DNA of 48,802 nt, from positions 1 to 48,802 of the forward strand of contig ML986848.1 in assembly GCA_010094045.1 (NCBI GenBank), given 5' to 3'. Shown piece after piece: positions 1-11,030 of the stretch. Positions within the stretch are counted from its first letter, which is position 1, and every line of letters starts with the position of its first letter. A model generated the notes under the pieces. The model did no database searches, had not been told where the DNA came from, and saw only the letters and a list, made by a program, of their open reading frames with translations. The DNA is from Lojkania enalia. Taxonomy: Eukaryota > Ascomycota > Dothideomycetes > Pleosporales. A program made the position numbers and the translations under genes.

Positions 1-1400
1 TTATATAAGAGGCTTATAACTAAGTATCCTCTATACACCTAAACGCTACTAAAACCTATTAATTACTATCCTAGAAGTACTATTAGAAGGGTATAGAAGC
101 TACTTGCAAATAATATATACGGAATTATATTCTATACTATAAAGCTTATCTAATATAAACTTAAACCCTAGGTTTTATCTACCTACTTTCTATACTAAAT
201 TAACTAATATAGTACCTATATATTAACTTTAAGAATTTTCCTATAGATAAGTCCGGATACAATTAGATTATAATAGTAATTAATCGCCTATCTAAATAAG
301 TAGTATCTATTCCCTACTATCGTATAATTAATATATAGAGAATAGCTGAATTATTTATTTAATAGGTGTACTACTTTAGCTATACGCCTGAAACTATTAT
401 TTTAGACCGAGGACCTTAGTTTATATCTAGTTTCTAGTCCGAATTCTACTATATTTTAGGCGTAAAGATTAAACTATCTACTACTTATTATAAAGAGACT
501 AATAGATAGATAGAGATTATAAATAAGTATATTAATTAGAGACTGCGCCCTTTTATATCTTTCTACTAAAATAACTAGAGTTCTCTATTACCTATAATCG
601 ACTAAGTATAAGTAACTCTACCTTATATAACTATTAGAATATCTCTATATTAGATTCTATATAAATTCGAGCCCTGTTAGAGTTAGAATTAGAAATATTC
701 TGTTAATCCTATTACTATAATAGATAAATTAAATTGTAAGGATACTTTAGCTCTAGTAACTTATATATATATAGTCTAGGAAACTATAAAGGCTAATATT
801 AAGAAGGTTTAGAATCATATATAATCCGTTGTTAACTATTACTAGTAACTAATTAATTGGTAGATTAGTAATATAGTCTACCTAAATACTAAGAATTTTA
901 CGGTCTAGAGACTAAGCCGAAAGCTATCCAATTAATAGAAGGGCCCTTTTAAAGTACTAGAATAGGTTAGAAACTCGTACTATCTATAGCTACCCCTAGA
1001 GTTAAGAATATATAATATCTTTATACTAAACCTACTATATAAAAACCCCTAAAACCTTCTACTAGGATAAGAAGCTCCGAAACCATCCGCTATCGCTATT
1101 AAGAGGGTAGAAGAGTAGGAGGTTAAGGAAATACTAGCTAGTAAGCTGTATTATAAAACCCTTAAATACTATATAAAATGGGTAGGATATAATCTTAATC
1201 CGGTCTAATATAAAGCCTTAAATTTTATAGGTTCGCTTTATAAGCTGAGAGCTTTTTATAATAAGTATCTAAATTAGCTAGGACCCCTAAAGGCCCTAAC
1301 TAAATAGATTAAAGTATATAAGAATAGTATAGAAAATATAGATTATCTAGTAGACGATAATATATAAAAGTTGAATAGTAGATTTAAAAACTAAAGTATA
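1..1400 (+). pseudogene. Ty3/Gypsy retrotransposon integrase and chromodomain relic
   Basis: Translation in shifting plus-strand frames recovers the 3' end of a Gypsy pol gene, interrupted by many stops. An integrase-core-like stretch lies near 400-540, with a piece resembling the GPQF..FW..F...LG region. A GPFKVLE match to the integrase C-terminal fold starts at 941. A chromodomain-like KYYIKWVGYNLNP sits at about 1,164-1,202. This order (integrase core, GPF/Y module, chromodomain) is that of fungal chromoviruses of the Tf1/sushi type. The 5' part of the element lies beyond the left edge. The stops and shifts fit RIP plus small indels, so it cannot encode a working protein. The three matches are clear to the eye; the exact extent is not. 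Confidence 0.8.
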
Positions 1401-2470
1401 GGCCTAAAATTACTCTTTTATAGAATCCGGAGGGTTTAATAGTAGGCTGTTAGATACCTCCCTAGTTCTTTTCTCCTCTACCCTTCTTCTCCTTCTTTCC
1501 CTCTAGACTCCCTCTAAACCTCTTCTACCTTATTCTTAACCGCCTAAGAGTGCTATAATATTAGTTTAAAGGTTAGATATTAGAGCTTCTAGAGCTAAAA
1601 CCTAATAGAGTAACTTAGTACCCTAGTAGAATAAAGCTACCTAAATACTAGCCTTAAAAAGACTAGTTTTCTAACTCTTTATAACCTAGGCTATAAACGC
1701 TAAACTATAAGTAGACTCTAAAATAGCTTTAAAAGCTATTTTTTTATCCTTCTTATCCCCTACGTATTAGGCTACCGCCTATAGTTTAAGATGGCCCTAG
1801 AGGACTAGAAACTTCTTCTTATAATAGGAGGGGATCTATAAAGGCGTTAGTAGTAAATACCCTACTAGTATTAGATGCGATTTATACGGGGTTATACTTT
1901 TTATTTTATAAGGTATAATACTTACATTTTTTTAATCTTAGAAACTAAAAGGTAAATATTATACGCCGTCTACGAGCGAGCGTATATATAGCCTAAAGGT
2001 AGATAATTTAGAAAGCCTTTAAAGAGGTTCTAAGAGACAGGCGGAGTAGTATATTAATTAATTTTTTCTAAGAGGCGTTAGTAATACTTTAATAATTAAC
2101 GGTTCTAGGGACGCGTAATAATACGTACGGAGTAGAAGTTGTTATTTAGTTAAGGAAGCTTAGTTAATAACAACCTAGTAATATACTAAAGCTAGTAAAT
2201 ACTTATTACTATACGCGACGAAATTGCAATATTAATAAACCGTTATAATAGTAGTTACTAGCTAATATATAGGTTAATTATACTTACTATAAAAACCTTA
2301 CTTAATATTATATTAATATATAAACGTATCTCTATAGGTAACTATATATATTAGCTCTTACTAATAAATATCTTAAAGAAATTTCTTTATACTAGAACCC
2401 ATCTGTAATAGCCCTAATTCCCTCCTAAACTAGTATAGATAGGGACTATTAGCCTATAAGAAGGGGGGTA
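1400..2470 (+). other. RIP-degraded sequence of unclear origin
   Basis: About 1 kb of TpA-rich sequence follows the Gypsy chromodomain. I could not recognise any protein in either strand. It may be the 3' untranslated part of the Gypsy element or another inserted repeat. A purine run (AAGAAGGGGGGTAG) at about 2,459-2,471 ends it and could be a polypurine tract. Confidence 0.4.
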
Positions 2471-2770
2471 GTATAATAATGCGAAGAAATTGTTCTACGA
2501 AAAGCTTTATATATAATTTTATCCTAAAGCTTTTCGCTTATCTTATTCTACCCCTAACTCCGCCCCTTTTCCCTTCCGTATATAGTTGTATACTCTCTTA
2601 TAAGTAGCTTAATAGTTCTTCTATATCCTTTTATATAAGGCCTATAGGTGTTAATAGAATTTCTAGGTCCCTAAACCTCTATACACTCCTATATACTTCT
2701 AAGTAGATTTGTGCCGTATTCGGACCTATTATCTTACCTATACTATTATAGGAAGTATCTTTATTATTCT
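2459..2770 (+). repeat. Possible LTR with polypurine tract and hairpin
   Basis: A purine-rich run at about 2,459-2,471 resembles the polypurine tract that precedes a 3' LTR. A perfect 12-bp inverted repeat follows (CGAAAAGCTTTA at 2,498-2,509 and its complement at 2,525-2,536, loop 15 nt). A TATATAAGG box at about 2,632-2,640 would fit an LTR promoter. The terminal inverted bases and the second LTR copy were not found, so this is an inference from local features only. Confidence 0.35.
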
Positions 2771-5700
2771 ATCTACAGGCATCTAATCTATAGGCTTCTA
2801 TTATATATAGAGGCAATATTACTCGACTTTCTAGCGAACCTAATTCTAGTAAATGTTAATATATTTAAACTTAGTAGTAAGCTTATTCTACTCTTTTATA
2901 ATAATTCCTATAGTCTACTAATTATTATACTAGATAATAAGTATCTAATTAAGCTTTAGTAATAGTCTGTTAAATAGATAATACTACTCTTCCATCTCTA
3001 ATCCCGTAAGAAATAGTACTAGCAGCTCTACCTTAGTAGTTAATTTTGTGATAGTATATTAAAGCGTTAACTTCTAGTTAATAGTTATACTAAATAGCTA
3101 GAATATATATTCTTATAAGCTTTATCGTATTTTAATATTATTAGTAAATATAGTATCTAATATACTAAAGAATACTAGGTTATAGTAATCCTATAGTATT
3201 ATAAGGTACTTTTAGATACCTCCTTCGTTTACTATCTATACCTATAGTATTTAATACTTAGTATTAATAATATAGCTCTAGACCTTATAAATAGAGCTAA
3301 TATACGCTTATCTTAGATTAGTTAAGTAAGAGGCGTAAATTATATATATACGCGCTAATTCTAGACGTATAAACTATATTAAAAAGGCTAGATAGCTAAC
3401 TAATTCTTAGTATATCTTTATCTAGGTTTAGTTTAGTTCCTCTATAAACTATTTAAGGTAGTTAACTATTATAGATACTTTAGAATAGCGTCCTATTACG
3501 ACGATATTATACTTAATAGTAACCTTATTAATATATATATATTAGTATCTCGAATAATATATATATCTAGAAACTATTTAATTAGTCTAAGGTACTTAAG
3601 GCTATAGTACTTACTAAGCTAAATCTTAAACCTCTAATATAGGTATTAATTAGTCAGATAAATAGCTATAATAATATTATTAATATAGATAAATAGTATT
3701 AGCTATTTATTAATATAAACGTATAGAAATCCTCTAATTAGTATTAATCCTAGTAATAGTAGTATCTCTCTCAGTTCCTTATACTATAGGAGTAGTAACT
3801 CCTTCAGTCTATATAAAACTCTTAACACCTATAGTAGCTGTCTATTCTTCTTAAATCTATCCAGCATTTTAATATAGAGCTTCTGATAGATCCGAGTATT
3901 AAGAAAGGTATTTAATATGTTGTATTAGAGTAGATTAAGTCTAAATTGGTTGGTAATAGCTATAATAGTTTAGAATATTCGTCTAGCTAGGGTAGTAGTA
4001 TATATATCTCTATATAGCTGCTGTAGGTTACCTTAGACTACTAGTCGTATCTTAAAATAATAGAGGTAGCTATTCTTATCGAATTTATATATAAATACCT
4101 ATATTAAGGGTAGTACTTCTATATCTACAGTCTCTATTATATATATTATCTTCGTAAAGTAGTCTTTACTCTAGACTTCGCGATATTCCTTCTAAACAGC
4201 CTCTTAGAACTACTTACTAAACTAGTAATAAGTAAGCTCTTAATATAATTAAGGTACTTCTAGAAGTTAAGTTCTATATATTTTTATTATTAGCTAATAC
4301 TTAAATATAGATAAAAACGTATATAGATAATTATTAACTAATCTACTATATAATATAGTATAAGTCTACTATTATCCTAGTTTATAGAGATTAGCGTTTT
4401 AACGAGTTTATTGGGGTCCTTTAATAATATTATTAGTACTAAAATCGAGGTTTTAACGCCTTAAAGCATTGTTCTAATATTAATTGGAAATATAGCTATT
4501 AAGCTAGATAGTAGATAGCTCCTATTAATCTAACTCGCTTTAGTTTCATCTAGATAGTCCTAAATTAGAATATTCTAGGGTTAATAGTTACTCCTATTTA
4601 TATAATTACTCTATTTCCTTAGCATTCTTACCCCTTATTTATAACTCGGTAAGCTTAGATACAGCTTTATATTACTAATTCTAACGGTGTTGCCGCGATA
4701 TTAATAGGTCTTTAATAGTTATATCGTCTAATACAGACTCCTCTAGAAATACTAGAAGCTTAATAGCTTCTTTAATAACTAATTTATTAGCGTAACCTTT
4801 AGGTCTGTTATAGAACTTGCTTAGTTTAAATACTATATTATAAGTATATATAACCTTATTTTTCGTAGGTATCTAGATCCTAAAGATGTTAGTAGAGTTA
4901 TATCTAATAAGGTATCTAATTAGAGCTCTTAATTCTAGCTTATCTACATACTTTAGTAGTTAATTAAGTATATATACTCGACAGCCAATTAAACGTATAT
5001 AATAAACCTTTAGCTTTCTCCCCTATATAATCTTATAGGGTATTTTCTATTATAGTACCTCTATTAGTATATAATTCAGAATATACGCTACTATTCTAAT
5101 AAGCTTATAGGTTAGAGACTTTGGTAGTCCTATTTAAAGTCTTATTACTCTAGCTTAGATAATAAGTATAGAGCCTACCCGCTCTACTAATCTATTCTAC
5201 TCTTCTATATACTCGGCTCGCGGCTTATATCGTATACTAAGGTTATAGTAGAGATTCTCTAGAACGTTCGGCGATATACTAAATCTACAGTTCTTATCTA
5301 CTCTAATAGCTATTATATTATAGTTAAAGATACGCTATATCTTATATATTATCTAGGTTATCTATTAACCTAGAAATATCTTCGTTTAGTAAGAGAAAGT
5401 TAATACTTTATACTACTTTATATACTAATCAACTATATATCTAGCCTATTAATTGCTATTTAGACAGGCTTCTCCTTATAGTATAAGCTAGATAATATTA
5501 ATAGTAACTCGATAGAAGGGCTTTATTACTTAGTCCTCTTACTATCTTTAAGATATCTTCTTTGTTAACTTTATCTCTGTATAGATATAATAAAAGTCTT
5601 TAATATTACCTTTAATAACAAGTCTATTAACGTTTATCGTTAGACTATTAATTACCTTCTTACTAGGGTAAGTCTAGATCTAATAAGCTATCCTAGTGTT

Positions 5701-6289
5701 AATAATCTAGTCTAGTTGAGGATTCTTAGAAGGTTAATAGGTAGTACTAAAAGATAACAGCGTTATAGATTTCGGGCGATAAGAGGCATCAGCATCTACC
5801 AGCTAGTATCCTCTATTATAGTTAAAATAAGTAAGAATCGTTTCTAGATTATTCTTATATAGAAGATCTTATCTAGAATTAAAGTATACATTAATTCTCT
5901 AGTATTATACTAGGCCTATTAGGCTAGTAATAAATCCTTATATATAGGCGATATAGGTAAGTACTAATAGCTATATACCTGTTAGTATTCTTACTATTAG
6001 TTTTATACTTCCTTAAGCTATAATCTAAATACGTTCTATACCTATACTAATAAAATTAGTTATAGTAGCATTATATTTTCTTATCTATCCCTTCTAGTCT
6101 TTAGTATTAATCACGTAGGTATTAGACCTAGAATCTAGTATCTATCGATTACTAAGCTTATTAATATTATCTTCTATACTTACTATTATATATAGTTAAT
6201 TATCTAGCTTTATACTATTATTAGCGACTGACTAAGCTAAATACTTCTTAGTATCCTTATCTAGATTACAGCGTTCTCCTTTCTTATAT

Positions 6290-6400
6290 AAGACGCGAGG
6301 TCTATTATTATTATATAGAGTATAAGACTTATCTTTATTTAGAGCGCGAGGCTTATTCTTATCTAGAGTATAAGGCTTATTTTTATATAGAGTGTAAAGC
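6290..6400 (-). repeat. Short tandem repeat inside the Copia-like relic
   Basis: On the minus strand a unit of about 30 nt recurs three to four times with changes, encoding variants of YTLDKNKP, RALNKDK and YTLYNN. The copies share the AAT AAG CCT or GAT AAG TCT core. It resembles a minisatellite in a basic, low-complexity part of a gag protein that survived RIP because it is poor in CpA. Confidence 0.5.
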
Positions 6401-6705
6401 TCTTTAATTTTATCCTAGTACATATATCGCACTATATTAGCTATAAGCTTAGTAGGAGGGATGCTATTATCTATAGTAATACTCTCTACGTCTTATCGTT
6501 TCGTACGCCAATTATTAAGCACTTTCTTAATCTTATCTTTTAAGCTTAAATCAGCAGTAAGAGTAGTATTAAGCTTCTTTTTACTAGTTACATTTATATA
6601 ACCCTTTAGCCTTTATAAGTAATTAATATTAATTAGCTAACAATCTACCTAAAAGTATTTTAGGCTATATAGATATTATAGCTTATCTTTATTACTATTC
6701 TTCTT

Positions 6706-6729
6706 CTTCTACTACTACTACTACTACTG
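6706..6729 (+). repeat. Trinucleotide microsatellite (TTC then TAC)
   Basis: A run of TTC units is followed directly by TAC/CTA units. It lies in the RIP block. On the minus strand it would encode a run of one or two residue types in the former gag region. Confidence 0.7.
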
Positions 6730-7650
6730 CGGCTTTATAGTATCGAGCTCTACAGCTATAGAGCTAAGTCTTAACTATATTAGTCTTATACGCTTAAGAT
6801 AGGTAGTAAATTTGCTAATATAGTCTTCTACTAATAGAATAGCCTTACTAGCTTTCTTTAGGTTAATTAAGGCTTGCAGGTCTAATATACTATATTTAGA
6901 ATCGATTATTTTATAGGTAATAAGGAAGTTTTTCTATACCTATAAACCTATTATCTTAGAAACCTTTACAGTAATATATATATTTATAACTTCTACCTAT
7001 AATTATAACTATTTCTCCACCTTCTTACCTTATAGCGGTATCTAAAGGTTCTTATATTATACGATAAAGTTTTGTTAACGGGTAGCGTTAGATGGTATAA
7101 AATGCTTCTTAAGTATTATTAGTTAATTATATAGTATATCCTTAGTTTTAATTAAATAAAGATACTTTAAGATAATTATTTTACTAATCTTAGAGTTAAA
7201 GTTAGTAAGAGCTTTCTTCTAATATTTAAACTTAATATCCTGTTACTCCTATTACTCGTACTCCTATTAATAAAGCTTTAGTTTAGCAGCTAACAGCTAA
7301 GAAATTAAAGTCGCTCTATTATAATAGTTAGTAAGCTAAGATTTAGGTTATACCGTTAACGTAGGCAGGTCCGCTGCTAGTATAGTAGGGTCTATATACT
7401 GCTAGAGGTTATTTTTCTAAGTAGTATCCTTTCGAATAAATAGCTACTTATACTAGTTATTAGCTCAATCGAGGACGACTATTATTTAGGTAACTACTAG
7501 ATCTAACTCTATAGTTATTGTAAAGTTAGCAGCTCCGTATAATATAATTAAACGTTAATCCTAATCGTAGGTGCTAATTAGTTATAATATAAGCTATCAG
7601 TCGCAATCTAGGCTTATAACTATTAGGGGTTAAAAAAGGGTCTATTATTC

Positions 7651-7898
7651 TGTATCTATATCCGTGTATATCTGTGTGTCGATGCAAGTTCCAAGAACCT
7701 GCTTTCTAATGTGCAGTCCTAACTTCCCATAGCTTCACAAGCAGTCGCTCTCACCTGCACGTCTACCAGACGTCTCCTTCCATAACCGTGACAGTATAAA
7801 TAGCCTTGATCCTCCATAGATATCAATCAACACAATCTTTCCTCCTCATCTACTCGGATACTTTACAGAATCACATACTGGATATCTCTAAGTCCAGC
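7651..7898 (+). promoter_or_regulatory. RIP-block edge with an orphan plus-strand TATA promoter-like stretch
   Basis: Base composition becomes normal here. A TATAAATAG box at 7,795-7,803 is followed about 25-35 nt later by a CA-rich initiator-like stretch (TCAATCAACACAATC) and a pyrimidine-rich leader, the layout of a fungal promoter on the plus strand. No plus-strand gene follows: the next 2 kb is the P450 gene read on the opposite strand. It may be the promoter of a gene lost when repeats were inserted, part of an LTR, or a source of antisense RNA to the P450. Nothing else is visible in this gap. Confidence 0.35.
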
Positions 7899-9671
7899 TC
7901 ATGGTCTCTCACTTAGAATTTGTACCCTGACGCCTCTAGCCTCAGGTCTCGTGGCCCCGAAAAAGTTATCCCATACGAACTCCACGTCTTCGTATGTGGT
8001 CTCGTACAGTTGCATCTCAAACCTTCGAAATACCGTTGCGATAGTCCGATATAATTCAGCCGTTGCCAAACTAACGAGCATCAGCTATTAGTATATTACT
8101 CTGCTAAAATCATCCAGCCAAGCACCTGAGGAAATGCAGGGCAAATCTTACTTTAGACCAAGACAAGCACGGCTACCCCTTGAAAATGGGATCACGTACT
8201 TCTCTAAGTCTCTGTTCTCCAGAAATCGTTCAGGCCGAAACTCAAGGTGCTCGGGAAAAATGACGGGATCCTTGTGAATTAGACGAGTGCTCATACTGAT
8301 AGGAGTGCCAGCGGGGATGATCCATTCGTGGTATCGCAAATCCTCTGTAGGTGCGACACGGATAAGTCGTGCTACTATTATCGACGAGATACGGTGACCT
8401 TCCAATATTACTGCGCGCTATAGATGACAAGCGTATGAGCACTATCCTACTTAGCAGGGGAAGACTTGCCAAGTACGGCAGCTGCTCAAGCTTATGCAAT
8501 GCTGGAACATTAGACGGATCTGTAATGTTGGCATCGAGCTCTGCGATAAGTCTTTGGAGCACTAAAGGCGTTTTGAGTAGTTGAAATGTCATAATAGCCA
8601 GAGTTTGGGACGTCGTATCGCTCCCTGCTCCAACCACAAGTACAGCTTCGTCTACTACTCGTTGCAATCTCTTTTCTTCAGGAGGCAGATCGCTGTCCCT
8701 TAACTCTTCAAAGATTGTGCGGTGCGTCCCAATATCATTTTTCTCTCTTGCGAATGTCTCCTTAACTTGAACTCTCATATCCTATATGTATGATTAGCTG
8801 CGGATGTCGAATAAGCAAACCTTTTGAACATTACCTCCTGCATAGCGAGGAAGGAACGAAGCGGCGCACTCATTCTCGCCAACAACCATTCCGGCAAGCA
8901 TAGCAGTATATCTCCTAACAACGGAAGATGCCTCAGAAGGATATTCGCCTCAGTTGTCTTTTGTAGCATAACACACCAATCTGTTCCGAAGTCCGATCTG
9001 TCAAGCAAACCAATGGGCTTTCCGAACGCATAAGAATTAATTATATCCAAGTTGAGCGCGAAGTACGCCTGCCGTATCTCAATAACATTTCCGATCCGCT
9101 GCATCAATAGTTCGCATAACTCGTCTATCTTTTCTTGCACAAGCGGCTCTAGGCGCGTAACTGCTGATTTAGAAAAGAACGGGTTCAATACCGAGCGACG
9201 TAGGCGGTGATGATTATGAGGCACTGTTCCGAAAGCAGAGTCTCCGGCTCCGCGGCCAATATACCACGAAGATTTATCACGAGGTCGAGCAGCCGATGTA
9301 TAGAGCTCATTGTACCAATCTGGGTCGTTGATGTGTATTTCGTCGGGATTGATACGGACTATCGGGCCTGGTGAGAATCAGATGCCGTGGTAGTATTAAG
9401 AGTATGGGGGCTACCATAAACAGTGTGGAGACGCTCGGTTTCCTTAAAAAATTGACCGTGCTATTCGATCTATCAGTTTTAAGTATGTAGAGGAGGTGAT
9501 AGTTACTACGACAAGTCGGACCTTAACCACGTCGAAATAGAACTCGTACCACCAGCTCAATGCTGCTAGCTTAGGGCCTGGAAATCTTGATATCGGGCTA
9601 ATGAATAATCTATAGAGGCAAAGGACAGCATAAATGATGACAAGGCTGAGAAAGATTAACTCGAGAAACAT
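7899..9671 (-). CDS. Cytochrome P450 monooxygenase, six exons
   Basis: Microsomal heme-thiolate monooxygenase of the fungal secondary-metabolism or detoxification type; its substrate cannot be told from sequence. Exons read 9671-9522, 9460-9415, 9367-8835, 8781-8470, 8417-8152 and 8070-7899, giving 492 residues, the normal length. Residues 1-20 form a hydrophobic anchor, followed by the proline hinge [10 protein letters not shown]. The I-helix motif AGSDTT is at about 295-300, ExxR (EGHR) at 353-356, PERF at 409-412, and the heme loop [10 protein letters not shown] at 425-434 with cysteine 432 as ligand. The intron at 8469-8418 begins with GCAAGT, a probable GC-AG intron; using it restores [13 protein letters not shown]. 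The gene is complete with no broken motif. It sits 250 bp from the RIP block, and the SDR and laccase genes lie upstream on the same strand. Confidence 0.9.
8418..8469 (-). other. GC-AG intron in the P450 gene
   Basis: On the minus strand the upstream exon ends ...CCG TAC TTG, the intron runs GCAAGT...CTATAG (52 nt, with a GCTAAG branch-like site), and the next exon starts CGC GCA GTA. Nearby GT donors give the wrong phase. GCAAGT is the usual 5' site of the minor GC-AG class. Confidence 0.75.
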
Positions 9672-9809
9672 TGCGTTTAATCCAAAGGTAGCTCAAACGT
9701 GATTCGAGATAAACTTCAGCAGTTAACCTCGCGCAGCAAGCTTTCTTTGAGTACTACTCGGACGTAGCAAGGAACGCTCTTAGCCATTAAGTGATAAGCT
9801 GGCATGAGG

Positions 9810-9844
9810 CCGCACCTGGACACAACAACGATGTTGAGGTGCGG
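9810..9844. promoter_or_regulatory. Palindrome in the P450 upstream region
   Basis: CCGCACCT at 9,810-9,817 pairs perfectly with AGGTGCGG at 9,837-9,844. A nested CAAC/GTTG pair lies inside around a GAT loop. It is 139-173 bp upstream of the P450 start. The outer arms carry CCG and CGG, the half-sites used by Zn2Cys6 regulators, but at unusually wide spacing. Confidence 0.4.
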
Positions 9845-11030
9845 GGTCAGCCACAACATCCAAGAAACTATCTCGTATTGCCCCAAGAAAGGCTATAGAG
9901 GACGAACACGCGTGAATGCCAAGTCAAAATTTCTTTTTTCATCTCCCAAGACGGGGTTACAATAAAATTCGTATTCGATGCATTATAATCATGCTATTCA
10001 TATATCAAATTCTGTCTTCTAGATCTAATCCATAACCATGCACGTTTATGTTGATGAAGAATATATTAAAAGCTTAGACCTCGGCAAAATTGGATTTGAA
10101 ACTTATAGGAATTACTCCAAAATTGAATCAATGTGACCCGATAAAATATGTCTTATGGCAACGAAAGCGCCAACCTGCCTCCACGGCTAGTCCTAGATTG
10201 TCTATTATGATAGCCTCGTTCAACTTAGGAGACACCTCTCTTATATGTGGAAGGGTTAAAGGATGGAGTATTTATATGAAAAATCATGGAGGTATTCCCC
10301 GTTTGTCTAATGTGAGGTGGCGCACACGTACGACATGACTTATCTCAAAATATCATTCTCATGTGACATCTTCCCAGATAAGTGCAACGACCACTTTGAG
10401 TGTAACATTGCTCCTCTTCGTTAGCCAACTTTCCTTTACTTCCTTCACGATCCCCTCATTTCGCCTCCACCGTAGATGGCATATACGCTCGATGCTAGTA
10501 ACAGTGACTAGGCGATTCGAAATCTCCCAAACTAATCAATATTGTCATATTTTTTACCGCTTATGTACATTGGCGCTTTGTTACTAGCCCCCACAACCCG
10601 CCCAGATTGTTCAGCTTGCAAATGGCTAGAGTGACTCTATCGGAACATGGGCTTCAAACTTTATATAGTTTCAGTTTTTCCGGGAGGAATATCCCTAGGA
10701 GAGCTCCAATTGATACTAAAATCTTGCTACTTTGTCATCGCCCGGGATTATTTTTCCTTGATCATTGCCAAGAGCAAGATATGGTCCACGAAGAGGGAAA
10801 TGAGGACCCTCAAGAAAGCAACTAGCACCAGAATCAATAGCATTTTCATAGACTTTCCATCCCAGAATTAGACAAAAAGTATACGGTGCGCCATATGGGA
10901 TCAGCTCCGGATTACCAAACAATCGCCAGCTAGTTCAAGTGCTATTCGCAGTTGGTTGAGCATTCCAAGTCAAGATAATATGGGAGTCTTCGTCCTGTTA
11001 TAATTTTGGGTGTCCATACAAGTGAGATCG
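9845..11030. other. Gene-free stretch between P450 and HET relic
   Basis: About 1.2 kb with several short frames on both strands, none with a recognisable domain or a good start context. A minus-strand frame at 10,716-10,922 (68 codons) has protein-like composition (GNPELIPYGAPYTF), but its surroundings are stopped and no family came to mind. It could be another decayed gene. Nothing else can be supported. Confidence 0.5.

Larger units (their letters stand above)
2950..7640 (-). pseudogene. Probable Ty1/Copia retrotransposon relic
   Basis: The minus strand between about 3,050 and 3,320 reads as a broken RNase H end of a Copia pol. A KYYRYR piece sits where KHIDIRYH is expected, followed by TKEVSKSTL and an ILYLLIIL stretch where the ADxLTKPL tail is expected. 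Further upstream on the minus strand (about 6,290-6,420) lies a lysine-rich tandem repeat followed by a lone cysteine, in the place where the gag and zinc-knuckle region would be. About 4.7 kb is the usual Copia body length. Everything is interrupted by RIP-type stops. The family call rests on one moderately good match plus size and order. Opposite orientation to the Gypsy relic implies at least two insertions. Confidence 0.5.
1..7650. repeat. RIP-degraded, AT-rich retrotransposon block
   Basis: This whole block is dominated by TpA. CpA and TpG are nearly absent while CpG, CpC and CpT survive. That pattern is the footprint of fungal repeat-induced point mutation (C to T at CpA), not of general AT drift. 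No open frame of convincing length remains; translations of both strands are full of TAA and TAG. Fragments of LTR-retrotransposon proteins can still be read on both strands and are listed separately. The edge is sharp: TG-rich, normal-composition DNA begins at about 7,645-7,655. RIP acts on duplicated DNA, so these were once multicopy elements. Their LTR ends could not be paired by eye. Confidence 0.93.

Noticed and set aside
2711..2959. 82-codon plus-strand frame
   Set aside because: Lies in the RIP block, starts with GTG, and is made of Leu/Ile/Tyr codons that any TpA-rich DNA would give.
10716..10922. Minus-strand frame with GNPELIPYGAPYTF
   Set aside because: Protein-like, but no family recognised, no start context, and stops on both sides. 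Kept only as a remark.
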